A stretch of DNA of 31,750 nt from CAZQIC01 sp964593555 (GTDB lineage: Bacteria > Bacteroidota > Bacteroidia > JAFLBG01), in the NCBI GenBank assembly GCA_964593555.1, contig CAZQIC010000044.1, forward strand, positions 1 to 31,750, in the 5' to 3' direction. Under the pieces are notes generated by a model. That model worked only from the letters and a program-made list of their open reading frames with translations, searched no databases and was not told where the DNA came from. Below are positions 1 through 8,251 of this stretch, one piece after another. The translations under genes were made by a program, and so were the position numbers. The first letter of the stretch is position 1, and every line of letters starts with the position of its first letter.

Positions 1-51
1 ATACGATTTTATTAGATTGTTTTTAACATTCTATTTTTAGAACTCCCCTAA
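1..51. repeat. Left copy of a 51-base terminal inverted repeat
   Basis: These 51 bases are an exact reverse complement of 31697-31747. The copy contains a small inner palindrome at 29-42 (TTCTA, four T, TAGAA). Read on the minus strand, the repeat starts TTAGGGGAGTTC, and the adjoining gene hits a TAG stop exactly at this junction. TA directly precedes GGGGAGTT at both ends, which would fit a TA target-site duplication. I infer the end of an insertion sequence or a MITE-like element whose body lies outside the window; no transposase is visible. Confidence 0.85.
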
Positions 52-1199
52 AGAAGTGTTGACGCAGTGGCAGAAAATTTAGTAATAAATAAATCACTTG
101 CTCCGCCTTGAAATGTTGCTTGAAAACTTCCTGTCGTAGTAGGGTAATTGGCAGATCGTGTATATCCCATAATAAATACTTCACCTGCTGCATTTACATC
201 AATACCATTTGTCCAGTCGTCCCCGGAACCACCGATATATGTTGCATATAAAAGAGTAGAACCATTGGCAGAAAGTTTAGCTATATAGGCATCTGTGGCA
301 CCTGAGTTACTCAGGTTATACACTCCCGGTGTTGTAGGATAGGTAGTAGTATATTGGCCGGTTACATACACATCACCATTTTGACCAACATGTATATCGC
401 TGATTTGCCCTGCGCCGGCTGCGCCACCTAAATAGGTTGACCATTGCAAAGTTAGAGGGTCAATGATTAACTCTTTTGTTTTGTCGTATTTACCAACTGT
501 AAAAGCGAATGTAGTATTATCAATAATTTTATAGCTACAACTTACCTCTACCCTATTCTCATTTTTATTTTGATAAGCATAGGGGGCTATCTCTTCTACT
601 TCGCCCCAGGCATGCGTTATAATAAGATTTCCTGTTTCCGACAGCCGGATATTTTTTATTCCTTTTAATGATATTTTTATTTCATCAGTATTAGCATTTG
701 CGCCAACAATAAAATCATATTTTAAATTGCCTGAAGAATAATAATAGTGCAGATCAATGTGGTTATATAAATTCTTATATACAATGTCATCAACTATTTT
801 TTCTTCCATTGGTTCTGCAGAACCCTTGAAGTGCCTGATATTATTGGGTTTGCCTTCCTCTGAAAAAATGGTTGTTTTATTAGCATTTAAAAACTGGTAA
901 TTCCACACTAAACATTCCAGGTTTCGTTCTGCAGCAGGATTAATCAGAGAAGAATCATTGGGAACTTTGTTGCGTAATACAGCAACACTTATTTCATTGC
1001 TACTTAAAAAACGAATGGACTGTCCGTTGTAATCGGTTTTAAATAAAATATTGTTTTCCTGTTGCCCATTATTTCTTACAAAACTTGCCGTATTTCCTGA
1101 CAATGCTTTGGAATAGTCAACAGCCAGAATACAAAGAGAATCTCCGCTAAGAAATACACATAAAAAAAAGTATTTAAACCAATTTTTTCTATGATTCAT
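48..1199 (-). CDS. SBBP-repeat surface protein, N-terminal part, truncated at the left repeat
   Basis: This is the N-terminal part of a secreted Bacteroidota protein of the DUF7948/SBBP (beta-propeller) repeat type. The start at 1199 (MNHRKNWFKYFF) gives a normal signal peptide; an in-frame ATG at 1223 adds eight residues and seems less likely. After the signal peptide comes the conserved N-terminal domain (NNGQQENNILFKTDYNGQ near its start). About two SBBP repeats follow, recognisable by WSTYLGG, DVYVTGQYTT, LLYATYIGG and FIMGYTRSANYP. The frame ends at LFITKFSATASTLL with a TAG formed at the inverted-repeat boundary. The expected next residue is Tyr (LLYATYIGG earlier), encoded by TA plus one base, which fits an insertion at that TA. 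Full-length relatives are usually much longer and often end in a T9SS C-terminal domain; none is present here, so the fragment may not be correctly secreted or anchored. Confidence 0.85.
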   Translation of the reverse strand: MNHRKNWFKYFFLCVFLSGDSLCILAVDYSKALSGNTASFVRNNGQQENNILFKTDYNGQSIRFLSSNEISVAVLRNKVPNDSSLINPAAERNLECLVWNYQFLNANKTTIFSEEGKPNNIRHFKGSAEPMEEKIVDDIVYKNLYNHIDLHYYYSSGNLKYDFIVGANANTDEIKISLKGIKNIRLSETGNLIITHAWGEVEEIAPYAYQNKNENRVEVSCSYKIIDNTTFAFTVGKYDKTKELIIDPLTLQWSTYLGGAAGAGQISDIHVGQNGDVYVTGQYTTTYPTTPGVYNLSNSGATDAYIAKLSANGSTLLYATYIGGSGDDWTNGIDVNAAGEVFIMGYTRSANYPTTTGSFQATFQGGASDLFITKFSATASTLL

Positions 1200-1460
1200 A
1201 TTAAAAAGGTATTGGCATATCAAGGTTTGCCCTTATAATAAATATACAAAAAAATACAGGTGCCGAAATAGGTTTGTCCTTCGCTCATATTCTATTTTGA
1301 CACCTTTGTTATAAATATTATTATATAATAGGATATGGTGACTTATAGGCAGTATTAACACCTTTGTTTACACAACATTTTTGAATTATCTCGCTAAATA
1401 AAAATTTGTGATGGTATGAAGAGTATTGGGGGACGTAAAACTATATCCAGCGTTTTAAAT

Positions 1461-3107
1461 TTACTTCATCACCTTAAACTCTACCCTTCTGTTCTTCGCA
1501 TGTTCTTCCTCGGTACATTCAATACCATCCTTACATTTGTTCAACAATTTTGTTTCTCCATAACCCACAGGCACCAAACGTTTCGCATCAATTTTTTTTG
1601 CGGTCAAATATGCCGCAACAGCATCTGCCCGCTTTTTTGATAATGTTAAATTAGATTCGTTGCTTCCTTTGGAATCTGTATGCGAACTTACCTCCAGTTT
1701 TATAGTCGGAACCTGCATCAGAATCGAAACTACCTTATCAAGCACAGCATAATCTCCGGGCAGCACCACTGCTTCGCTAGGCTTAAAATAAATACTCTCC
1801 GAAATAACAACATCTTCTCTCATTCTGCCGGAATTAAAGTTCACCACTTTTAACCAAGGGTCGTCAACATAAAAACGACTTAACTCCTTTTGCTCAGCAG
1901 GCAACATTTTGTACTCGAATACTTCATTGGGCTTGTAAATCAATTCTTTCAGGGCTTTACCATTTTCATCTGCAATTATCACTTTGGTTCCTGCCTTTAT
2001 ATTCGCACTCGGATCAATAGCGATCACCACGACTTGGTTATTGGCAACATCAGAAAAAATAAATTTTCCATTGGCATCAGTCACTGCACTTTGTAACAAT
2101 GCGCCATCATTGCTTTTTAAATTCAGCTTTGAATTTGCAATGGGACTCCCTTCACCCAATAGTTTTCCAATGAGATCGCGCTTCAATTGTGTATCGTCAA
2201 CTTCAATAAGTTTTAATACTTCTTTGCTCGCAGTTAGTATTTTAAATTCAAAGCCACCCTTGGCATTAGCTGTTGTATTTTGAACTTCCTTCCCATCCCT
2301 TCCTATAAATACAATTCTTTTCCCTGCACTTATTTTCGTATCGCTTGCGGTAACGCGCAGTAAATTATCTTTTTCATATGCAAATCCCGTGAACACAAAC
2401 GCTCCCAATAAATTGGTGGTGGTGGTCTCCACAACCTTGTTCTCATTGTTCACCAAATAAACAATTGTATTCACCAATGGGATGGAAGGATTTTCCCCTG
2501 CCATGAATTTTCCTCCGATGTTTATTTTTTTATCCTCGACAACTACCGGAGCAACTGTTGCTTGCTTAACTGCTACAGCGGCTTTCGCAAACCTTTCAGC
2601 ACAGGCAATAGTGCTGTTTGCAAATTGTCCGCGGTGATCCATATCCTCTATAAAACCTTTTCTTTTTTTGTCATATATGACCTTTGAAAAAGCGCATTTG
2701 TATTTATCTGTACCTTTTTCAGTGGAACCCATTAGTATTATTTCTGTATTGTATTCCGGAGGCAACAGGTCATAATTTTCCTTTGGGACCTGTGAAGCAT
2801 AAATTATTATATAAGCAGACAAATATCCATCATGAGTAAAAGTCATTTTATAATCTGTCCCATAATCCAGTTCCAGCTCTAGGTGTCCTTTTTTATCCGA
2901 CATTAATTCTTTCACCACTTCTGTTGATTCGTTTTTTGTAATGACAATTTTAGTATCCGGCAATACATCATTTTTTTTCTTGGCCGCGTTTACAAATTTT
3001 ATATCTCCCGAAAACTTAAGGAAGCTCATATCCTCCGCAAACGATGTGAAACCCGCCAGCGTAAAAAATAAGAAATACATATTTCGCTTGATCATTCTAC
3101 TAAGCAT
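1461..3107 (-). CDS. OmpA-family outer-membrane protein with repeated Ig-like/regulatory domains
   Basis: This is a cell-envelope protein predicted to tether the outer membrane to peptidoglycan through a C-terminal OmpA domain. That domain spans roughly the last 115 residues and shows LEVSSHTDSKGSNESN, the SKKRADAVAAYL helix, RLVPVGYGE and NRRVEFKV, matching the conserved Asp and Arg regions that bind diaminopimelate. Upstream are carboxypeptidase-regulatory-like beta domains (for example VTDANGKFIFSDVANNQ and TTTNLLGAFVFTGFAY). The start is uncertain: ATGs lie at 3140, 3107 and 3095. I chose 3107 because all three lead into the same signal peptide, ending near TSFA/ED, and GGGAG lies just upstream of 3107. 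Gene order suggests no operon partner. The family call is firm; the ligand and physiological role are inference. Confidence 0.85.
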   Translation of the reverse strand: MLSRMIKRNMYFLFFTLAGFTSFAEDMSFLKFSGDIKFVNAAKKKNDVLPDTKIVITKNESTEVVKELMSDKKGHLELELDYGTDYKMTFTHDGYLSAYIIIYASQVPKENYDLLPPEYNTEIILMGSTEKGTDKYKCAFSKVIYDKKRKGFIEDMDHRGQFANSTIACAERFAKAAVAVKQATVAPVVVEDKKINIGGKFMAGENPSIPLVNTIVYLVNNENKVVETTTTNLLGAFVFTGFAYEKDNLLRVTASDTKISAGKRIVFIGRDGKEVQNTTANAKGGFEFKILTASKEVLKLIEVDDTQLKRDLIGKLLGEGSPIANSKLNLKSNDGALLQSAVTDANGKFIFSDVANNQVVVIAIDPSANIKAGTKVIIADENGKALKELIYKPNEVFEYKMLPAEQKELSRFYVDDPWLKVVNFNSGRMREDVVISESIYFKPSEAVVLPGDYAVLDKVVSILMQVPTIKLEVSSHTDSKGSNESNLTLSKKRADAVAAYLTAKKIDAKRLVPVGYGETKLLNKCKDGIECTEEEHAKNRRVEFKVMK

Positions 3108-3396
3108 AAGCTCCCGGGTTTTAAAAAATAAATTTAACATAATTTTTACTCATTGTAAATTCTATCATCAACCCATTATTTACCCTAACCTCTAAAGCAA
3201 CCTCTCGATTAACAAATTTTAACACCTCTCAAAAACTATTCGCCTAAATCATGCGTTTTGAGGTCGTTATGCCTTACAAATGTGGCTAAAATCGTATTTA
3301 ACCCATGTAAATATTTCATAACTTCGCAACCAATTAAAATACCTTATAAAGACCTTGCTTTCAAGCCAATACTAATTTTCTATATAATAAATAACT

Positions 3397-6300
3397 ATGC
3401 AAAATTTTCAGCGGTTCAATAATATTATCGGGTGGATCATTTTTACCATTGCTTCGTATGTTTATTTATCAACCATGGAAGCTACAGTAAGCTTATGGGA
3501 TTGCGGTGAATACATTTCTACCGCTTATAAACTAGAAGTAGGTCACCCGCCAGGAGCTCCGTTGTTTCAAATGATCGGCAGGTTTTTCACATTGTTCGCA
3601 TTCGGTGATGTGACAAAGGTTGCAGTAATGATCAACTCGATGTCTGCTTTATGCAGCGCATTAACAATACTTTTTTTATTCTGGTCGATAACAGCATTAC
3701 TTAAAAAAATTGCGAACAACTCGGAAGGCGGCTTAACACAAGGAAAAGCTTTTGCTATACTGGGAAGCGGTATAGTTGGCGCACTCGCCTATACTTTTAG
3801 TGATTCATTTTGGTTTTCGGCAGTTGAAGGTGAGGTTTATGCCATGTCTTCCTTTTTTACAGCATTGGTATTCTGGGCCATGCTTAAATGGGAACAGGTT
3901 GCAGATGAAGAAGGGGCCGATCGCTGGATCATATTTATTGCTTACCTCATAGGACTATCTGTAGGCGTCCACTTACTGAACTTACTTGCTGTACCGGCTG
4001 TTGTATTTATTTATTATTACAAAAAGTATGATATAATTACCCGCAAAGGTTTTTTAATTACAGGAGCACTATCTATTTTATTACTTGGCGGAATTCAAAG
4101 CTTAATTATTCCTGGTATCGTTAATCTTGCTGCGAACTTCGAATTGTTTTTTGTAAATAAAACGAGCCTCCCTTTTAATTCTGGAACAATAATTTATTTT
4201 ATTATGCTCATCAGCCTTTTGATAGCAGGCATCATGTATACACATCGGCAAACAGACAAACTATTTACGATTGTTACTTTTTTAGGCGGTGCATTTCTTT
4301 TGATATCTCTTGCTTCCGCATCTTCACTTAAAGCAGCTGGCTTGCGTGCTGTGTTAGGTGGAGCATTTTTCTTGGGACTGTTCTACGTGAAACGCAAAGG
4401 GAATTTTGCCAACCTCAATACCATCCTGCTTTCCTTCACAGTACTGATCATCGGATATTCTTCATTTATCATGCTGGTGATCCGCTCACAAGCTAATCCT
4501 CCAATTGATGAAAACAATCCTGAGAATGCAATTAATATGCTTGCCTACCTTAACAGGGAACAGTATGGCGATAATCCTCTCTTGTACGGCCACTATTACA
4601 ATGCACCACAAAATCCAGAAAACCCTTTTGATGACGGCGATCCGGTTTATATCCGTAACGATATCCAGGACAACACTTCAATAAAAACAAGCGGAGTTGA
4701 CGGCGGCCCAACGTATCGCGCTGAAGGAGGAAATAACGGAGGCAACGATCAATATATTATTTCGGATGACCGAAAAAGTTCTATTCCCGTTTATGATCCG
4801 GCATTTTGTACCATATTCCCTCGTATGTGGAGCCAGCAAAGTAATCACGAAGCTGCTTATAAAAGCTGGGGTAAAATAGATGGTGAAAAAATTACAGTCA
4901 CCAATGGGCGCGGAGAAAAAGAAACAATTATCAAGCCCACCTTCCTTGAGAACATGACATACTTTGTGAATTACCAGGTAAACTTTATGTACTTCAGGTA
5001 TTTCTTCTGGAATTTTGTTGGAAGACAAAACGATATACAAGGCCACGGAAATTCTACAGACGGCAACTGGTATAGCGGCATTTCTTTTATCGATGGCGAT
5101 GACAGCAATCTTCCCGACTCCATGGCAAAAAATAAGGGAAGGAACAGTTATTATGCTTTGCCCCTGATACTTGGATTGATCGGATTGTTTTTTCAATTTA
5201 CACGCGCAAACAAAGATGCTTTCGTCGTGTTTCTTTTATTTTTCTTTACAGGACTCGCAATCGTTATTTATCTGAATCAATATCCATATCAGCCGCGTGA
5301 ACGTGATTATGCATTCACTGCTTCGTTCTACGCTTTTGCCATATGGATTGGCATTGGCGTATACGCCATCTTTGATCTGTTAAAAGGCAAACTACCTGAT
5401 AAAATAGCCGCAGTTGGCGTTACAGCTCTATGCCTGTTCGCAGTTCCATCAATTATGGCCCGCGAAAACTGGGATGATCATGATCGTTCTAACAGGTATA
5501 CAGCCAGAGATTTTGCAAGGAATTACCTTGAGTCCTGTGCACCCAACGCCATTCTTTTTACCAATGGTGATAACGATACGTTCCCCTTATGGTACGTGCA
5601 GGAAGTTGAAGGCATACGTACCGATGTACGTGTTGTTAACCTCAGCCTTTTGAATACAGATTGGTATATCGATCAGATGAAACGCAAAGCGTATGATTCC
5701 GATCCTGTTCCATTTTCACTTTCACAAAGTAAATACCGCCAGGGAACACGTGATTGGGTTCCATTCTATGACAAGAGCAATAAAAAACAATTTTACAAAG
5801 CTAAAGAGGTGATGGATTTTATTTCGAGCGATGACAAAAACATGAAACTTGAAATGCAAAATGGAAGGTTTATGAACTTTCTTCCTACGAAAAATCTTAG
5901 CATTCCTGTTGATACAAATAAAGTGATCGCAAATAAAACTGTTGATCCCAGACTTAAAAACCGTTTGGTTCCGGCAATCAACTGGACACTTGGAAAAAAT
6001 ATGTTGATGAAGAATGATATGATGGTGCTCGATCTGTTAGCGAATAACAACTGGGAGAGGCCCATTTATTTTGCAGTTACTACTGGTCCGGATAGCTACA
6101 TGGATCTCCAGGATTATTTCCAGCTCGAAGGCTTGGCATATCGTTTAGTTCCTGTAAAAAACACTCCTGAAGAACAACAAGCGGGTGCGCGTGTTTCAAC
6201 AGACATAATGTATGACAACATCATGAACAAATTTACCTGGGGAAATATAAATGCACCGGGAATATATGTTGATGAAAATGTATTGCGGATGGCAATGAAT

Positions 6301-6690
6301 CTGCGTATTCAAATGGGTGCACTTGCATCAGCACTTGTTGCAGAAAACAAAAAAGATTCGGCCGTTAAAGTTATTGATAAGTGTATTGAAATGCTACCGG
6401 AAGAAAATGTGCAATATGATGCTACTGTTTTCTCATTAACAGTTGGGTATTATCAGGCAGACGCTTTTGAAAAGGGGAACAAACTTTCCAAACGCTTGTT
6501 TGATATTTACGAGCAGGAATATATTTTCTATACCCGCAGAAGCGATGCTTCTTCATTCACACGTGAAGTAAGACAGGCGCAGGAAATGATGCAGCGCTTA
6601 TCTTATCTGGCACAATCATTTAAACAGGATGTGCTCGCAAAAGAATTTGATGGACGGGCAAGGGCGCTGGGCTTACAGGAGATGAAGTAG
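3397..6690 (+). CDS. DUF2723 membrane protein, TMEM260-like glycosyltransferase (GT117-type)
   Basis: This is a large polytopic membrane protein of the DUF2723 family, whose human member TMEM260 is a protein O-mannosyltransferase using a lipid-linked sugar. The N-terminus shows the family signature: WDCGEYISTAYKLEVGHPPG at residues 34-53, with Asp35 and Glu38 placed like the acidic catalytic pair of GT-C enzymes. About ten or more hydrophobic segments follow up to residue 360, then a long soluble insertion (about 380-560), further membrane segments including RERDYAFTASFYAFAIW, and a soluble C-terminal region with DNDTFPLWYVQEVEGIRTD and a helical, TPR-like end. The length of 1097 residues is normal for Bacteroidota members. 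A polysaccharide deacetylase gene starts 16 bases after the stop, so the two are probably co-transcribed. The family assignment is strong. The donor sugar and protein targets in this organism are unknown; surface-protein O-glycosylation is an inference. Confidence 0.85.
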   Translation: MQNFQRFNNIIGWIIFTIASYVYLSTMEATVSLWDCGEYISTAYKLEVGHPPGAPLFQMIGRFFTLFAFGDVTKVAVMINSMSALCSALTILFLFWSITALLKKIANNSEGGLTQGKAFAILGSGIVGALAYTFSDSFWFSAVEGEVYAMSSFFTALVFWAMLKWEQVADEEGADRWIIFIAYLIGLSVGVHLLNLLAVPAVVFIYYYKKYDIITRKGFLITGALSILLLGGIQSLIIPGIVNLAANFELFFVNKTSLPFNSGTIIYFIMLISLLIAGIMYTHRQTDKLFTIVTFLGGAFLLISLASASSLKAAGLRAVLGGAFFLGLFYVKRKGNFANLNTILLSFTVLIIGYSSFIMLVIRSQANPPIDENNPENAINMLAYLNREQYGDNPLLYGHYYNAPQNPENPFDDGDPVYIRNDIQDNTSIKTSGVDGGPTYRAEGGNNGGNDQYIISDDRKSSIPVYDPAFCTIFPRMWSQQSNHEAAYKSWGKIDGEKITVTNGRGEKETIIKPTFLENMTYFVNYQVNFMYFRYFFWNFVGRQNDIQGHGNSTDGNWYSGISFIDGDDSNLPDSMAKNKGRNSYYALPLILGLIGLFFQFTRANKDAFVVFLLFFFTGLAIVIYLNQYPYQPRERDYAFTASFYAFAIWIGIGVYAIFDLLKGKLPDKIAAVGVTALCLFAVPSIMARENWDDHDRSNRYTARDFARNYLESCAPNAILFTNGDNDTFPLWYVQEVEGIRTDVRVVNLSLLNTDWYIDQMKRKAYDSDPVPFSLSQSKYRQGTRDWVPFYDKSNKKQFYKAKEVMDFISSDDKNMKLEMQNGRFMNFLPTKNLSIPVDTNKVIANKTVDPRLKNRLVPAINWTLGKNMLMKNDMMVLDLLANNNWERPIYFAVTTGPDSYMDLQDYFQLEGLAYRLVPVKNTPEEQQAGARVSTDIMYDNIMNKFTWGNINAPGIYVDENVLRMAMNLRIQMGALASALVAENKKDSAVKVIDKCIEMLPEENVQYDATVFSLTVGYYQADAFEKGNKLSKRLFDIYEQEYIFYTRRSDASSFTREVRQAQEMMQRLSYLAQSFKQDVLAKEFDGRARALGLQEMK

Positions 6691-6706
6691 CTTTATTTAT
6701 GAAATA

Positions 6707-7318
6707 ATGTATTTTGTACGGCCTCCATATGCGCTGCAAAAGCTTTACAGTAAGGCTTTATGGAGAGTCCCTGTAAATGAAAAAATAATCTATTTAACTT
6801 TCGACGACGGGCCTATTCCCGAAATTACTACCTGGATACTTGAGTTGCTGAAGCAAAAAAAAATACACGCTACTTTTTTTTGTGTAGGGAACAACGTAAA
6901 TAAATACCCGGAATTATATACACAGATACTCCAGAACGGGCACGCAACAGGCAACCATACTTACAATCACCTCAACGGCTGGAACACACATACTCCTTCC
7001 TATATTAGAAATACACTTCAGTGTTCGGAACTTGTCCGGTCTACTCTTTTCAGACCTCCCTATGGAAGGATCAAAAAGAATCAATTGAGAATACTGAGCA
7101 CACGATTTAAAATTGTGATGTGGGATGTATTATCGGGAGATTTTGACAAAAAAATTTCACCGGAACAATGCCTTGCTAATTGTAAAAAATATTCGCGCGA
7201 AGGATCTATTATTGTTTTTCACGACAACATAAAGGCCTGGAAAAACCTGTCATATGTATTGCCGGCATATATTGACTATTGCCTCGAAAACGGATTTAAA
7301 TTTGAAGTGCTTAACTGA
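6707..7318 (+). CDS. Polysaccharide deacetylase (NodB-type carbohydrate esterase 4)
   Basis: This is a metal-dependent deacetylase of the NodB homology family, acting on N-acetylated sugars in peptidoglycan, exopolysaccharide or chitin-type polymers. All main motifs are visible in 203 residues: LTFDDGP (Asp33, Asp34), the metal-binding NHTYNH (His84, His88), FRPPYG (115-120), MWDVLSGDF (Asp140) and VFHDN (His172). This is the minimal catalytic domain with no extra modules and no clear signal peptide. The N-terminal FVRPPYALQKLYSKALWRVP resembles that of other Bacteroidota homologues. It lies 16 bases after the DUF2723 gene on the same strand, so a shared transcript is likely. It ends 3 bases before the convergent PorP/SprF gene. 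The natural substrate cannot be told from sequence. Confidence 0.92.
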   Translation: MYFVRPPYALQKLYSKALWRVPVNEKIIYLTFDDGPIPEITTWILELLKQKKIHATFFCVGNNVNKYPELYTQILQNGHATGNHTYNHLNGWNTHTPSYIRNTLQCSELVRSTLFRPPYGRIKKNQLRILSTRFKIVMWDVLSGDFDKKISPEQCLANCKKYSREGSIIVFHDNIKAWKNLSYVLPAYIDYCLENGFKFEVLN

Positions 7319-7321
7319 TCT

Positions 7322-8248
7322 CTATTCAGCTGTTGCTGCAACAGCAACTTTATTTTTAGCCTGGTAGAATTTAACCGCGAAGAATACTTCGTGCGTACCC
7401 GAGTTGTAATTTCCCAAATTAGACAATGTATAATCGTAGGAATAGCCAATGGTTAAGTTTTCTTTGTGCGTATATCCCAACAGCAGGCATGCCGCATCCA
7501 TAGTACGATAGGCTAATCCTATCCATACTTTTTTCTGGTAATGTAAACGGGCACCAATATCAACCTGTACCGGGGCAGGATTTACAAATTTTACCGCTAT
7601 CGTAGGTTCAAGTTGAACGTTATCGGTTATATCAAATTTATATCCCCCGATTAAAAAGAAGTGCGTAGCTAACCGGCTATCCATTGTATAATTTAAAAAC
7701 TTGATCTGGTTAGGTGCAATTTGCGGTGCGGCCGCGCCAAAAAAGTATTTATCGCTATATACATAAGCGCCAAAACCAAGATCCATGATCACATCGGATT
7801 GGTAAGTATTTGCCAGGGCCTGATCGCCGCTATCATACAAATTAAGTTTTGATCCGTCCATAGCGTACTGCAATAACCCGGCGGATAATCCCAATGAAAC
7901 TTTTACTTTTTCATTTAACTTCATGTGGTAAGCGTATGCACCTGTAAATCCTATTCTCCTCGTTGGGCCCGCAACATCTGTAAACACATATGCTCCAACA
8001 CCCATATTCTGTTTTGATATAGGCGCGTTAACACTGAAGATGTGTGTACGCGGCGCATCGGTAATACCAACCCATTGGTAACGGGTATTCGATTTGCCTT
8101 CAATAAATTTATTTTTACCCGCAATTGCAGGATTCATTACAAAATCATTGAGAATATACTGGCTATAGTGCGGCAATTGCTGCGCCATTGTATTCAACGA
8201 ATACAACAACACGCAAGCGCACATAAATACTATTTTTTTAATGCTCAT
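7322..8248 (-). CDS. Type IX secretion system membrane protein, PorP/SprF family
   Basis: This is an outer-membrane beta-barrel-like protein of the PorP/SprF family. In Flavobacterium johnsoniae, SprF is encoded just after the adhesin SprB and is needed for SprB to reach the cell surface. The signal peptide ends at about Ala22 (LNTMA/QQLPHYSQY), and the family N-terminal signature QYILNDFVMNPAIAG follows. The rest alternates amphipathic strands (GVGAYVFTDVAGPTRR, VSLGLSAGLLQYAM, IGARLHYQKKVWIGLAYR), and 308 residues is the typical length. The gene starts 3 bases after the stop codon of the giant SprB-repeat adhesin on the same strand. The two almost certainly share a transcript and a function, this protein being the dedicated partner of the adhesin's type B C-terminal domain. 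The family call is firm; the partnership is inferred from context. Confidence 0.93.
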   Translation of the reverse strand: MSIKKIVFMCACVLLYSLNTMAQQLPHYSQYILNDFVMNPAIAGKNKFIEGKSNTRYQWVGITDAPRTHIFSVNAPISKQNMGVGAYVFTDVAGPTRRIGFTGAYAYHMKLNEKVKVSLGLSAGLLQYAMDGSKLNLYDSGDQALANTYQSDVIMDLGFGAYVYSDKYFFGAAAPQIAPNQIKFLNYTMDSRLATHFFLIGGYKFDITDNVQLEPTIAVKFVNPAPVQVDIGARLHYQKKVWIGLAYRTMDAACLLLGYTHKENLTIGYSYDYTLSNLGNYNSGTHEVFFAVKFYQAKNKVAVAATAE

Positions 8249-8251
8249 TTT

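Noticed and set aside
1295..1325. TTGACA followed by TATTAT-like sequence on the plus strand, resembling an E. coli-type promoter
   Set aside because: No plus-strand gene follows, Bacteroidota use a different promoter form, and the region is very AT-rich, so chance is likely.
3232..3262. Weak inverted repeat CTCAAAA...TTTTGAG between the OmpA-family and DUF2723 genes
   Set aside because: The stem is only 7 bases and A/T-rich, with a long loop and no T-run, so it is neither a convincing terminator nor an operator.
3319..3326. TAACTTCG upstream of the DUF2723 gene as a -7 box
   Set aside because: It has one mismatch to TAnnTTTG and no TTG at a suitable distance, so it is too weak to list as a feature.
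4678..5196. 172-codon minus-strand open frame inside the DUF2723 gene
   Set aside because: It lies fully antisense to a well-supported conserved gene, and its translation shows no recognisable domain.
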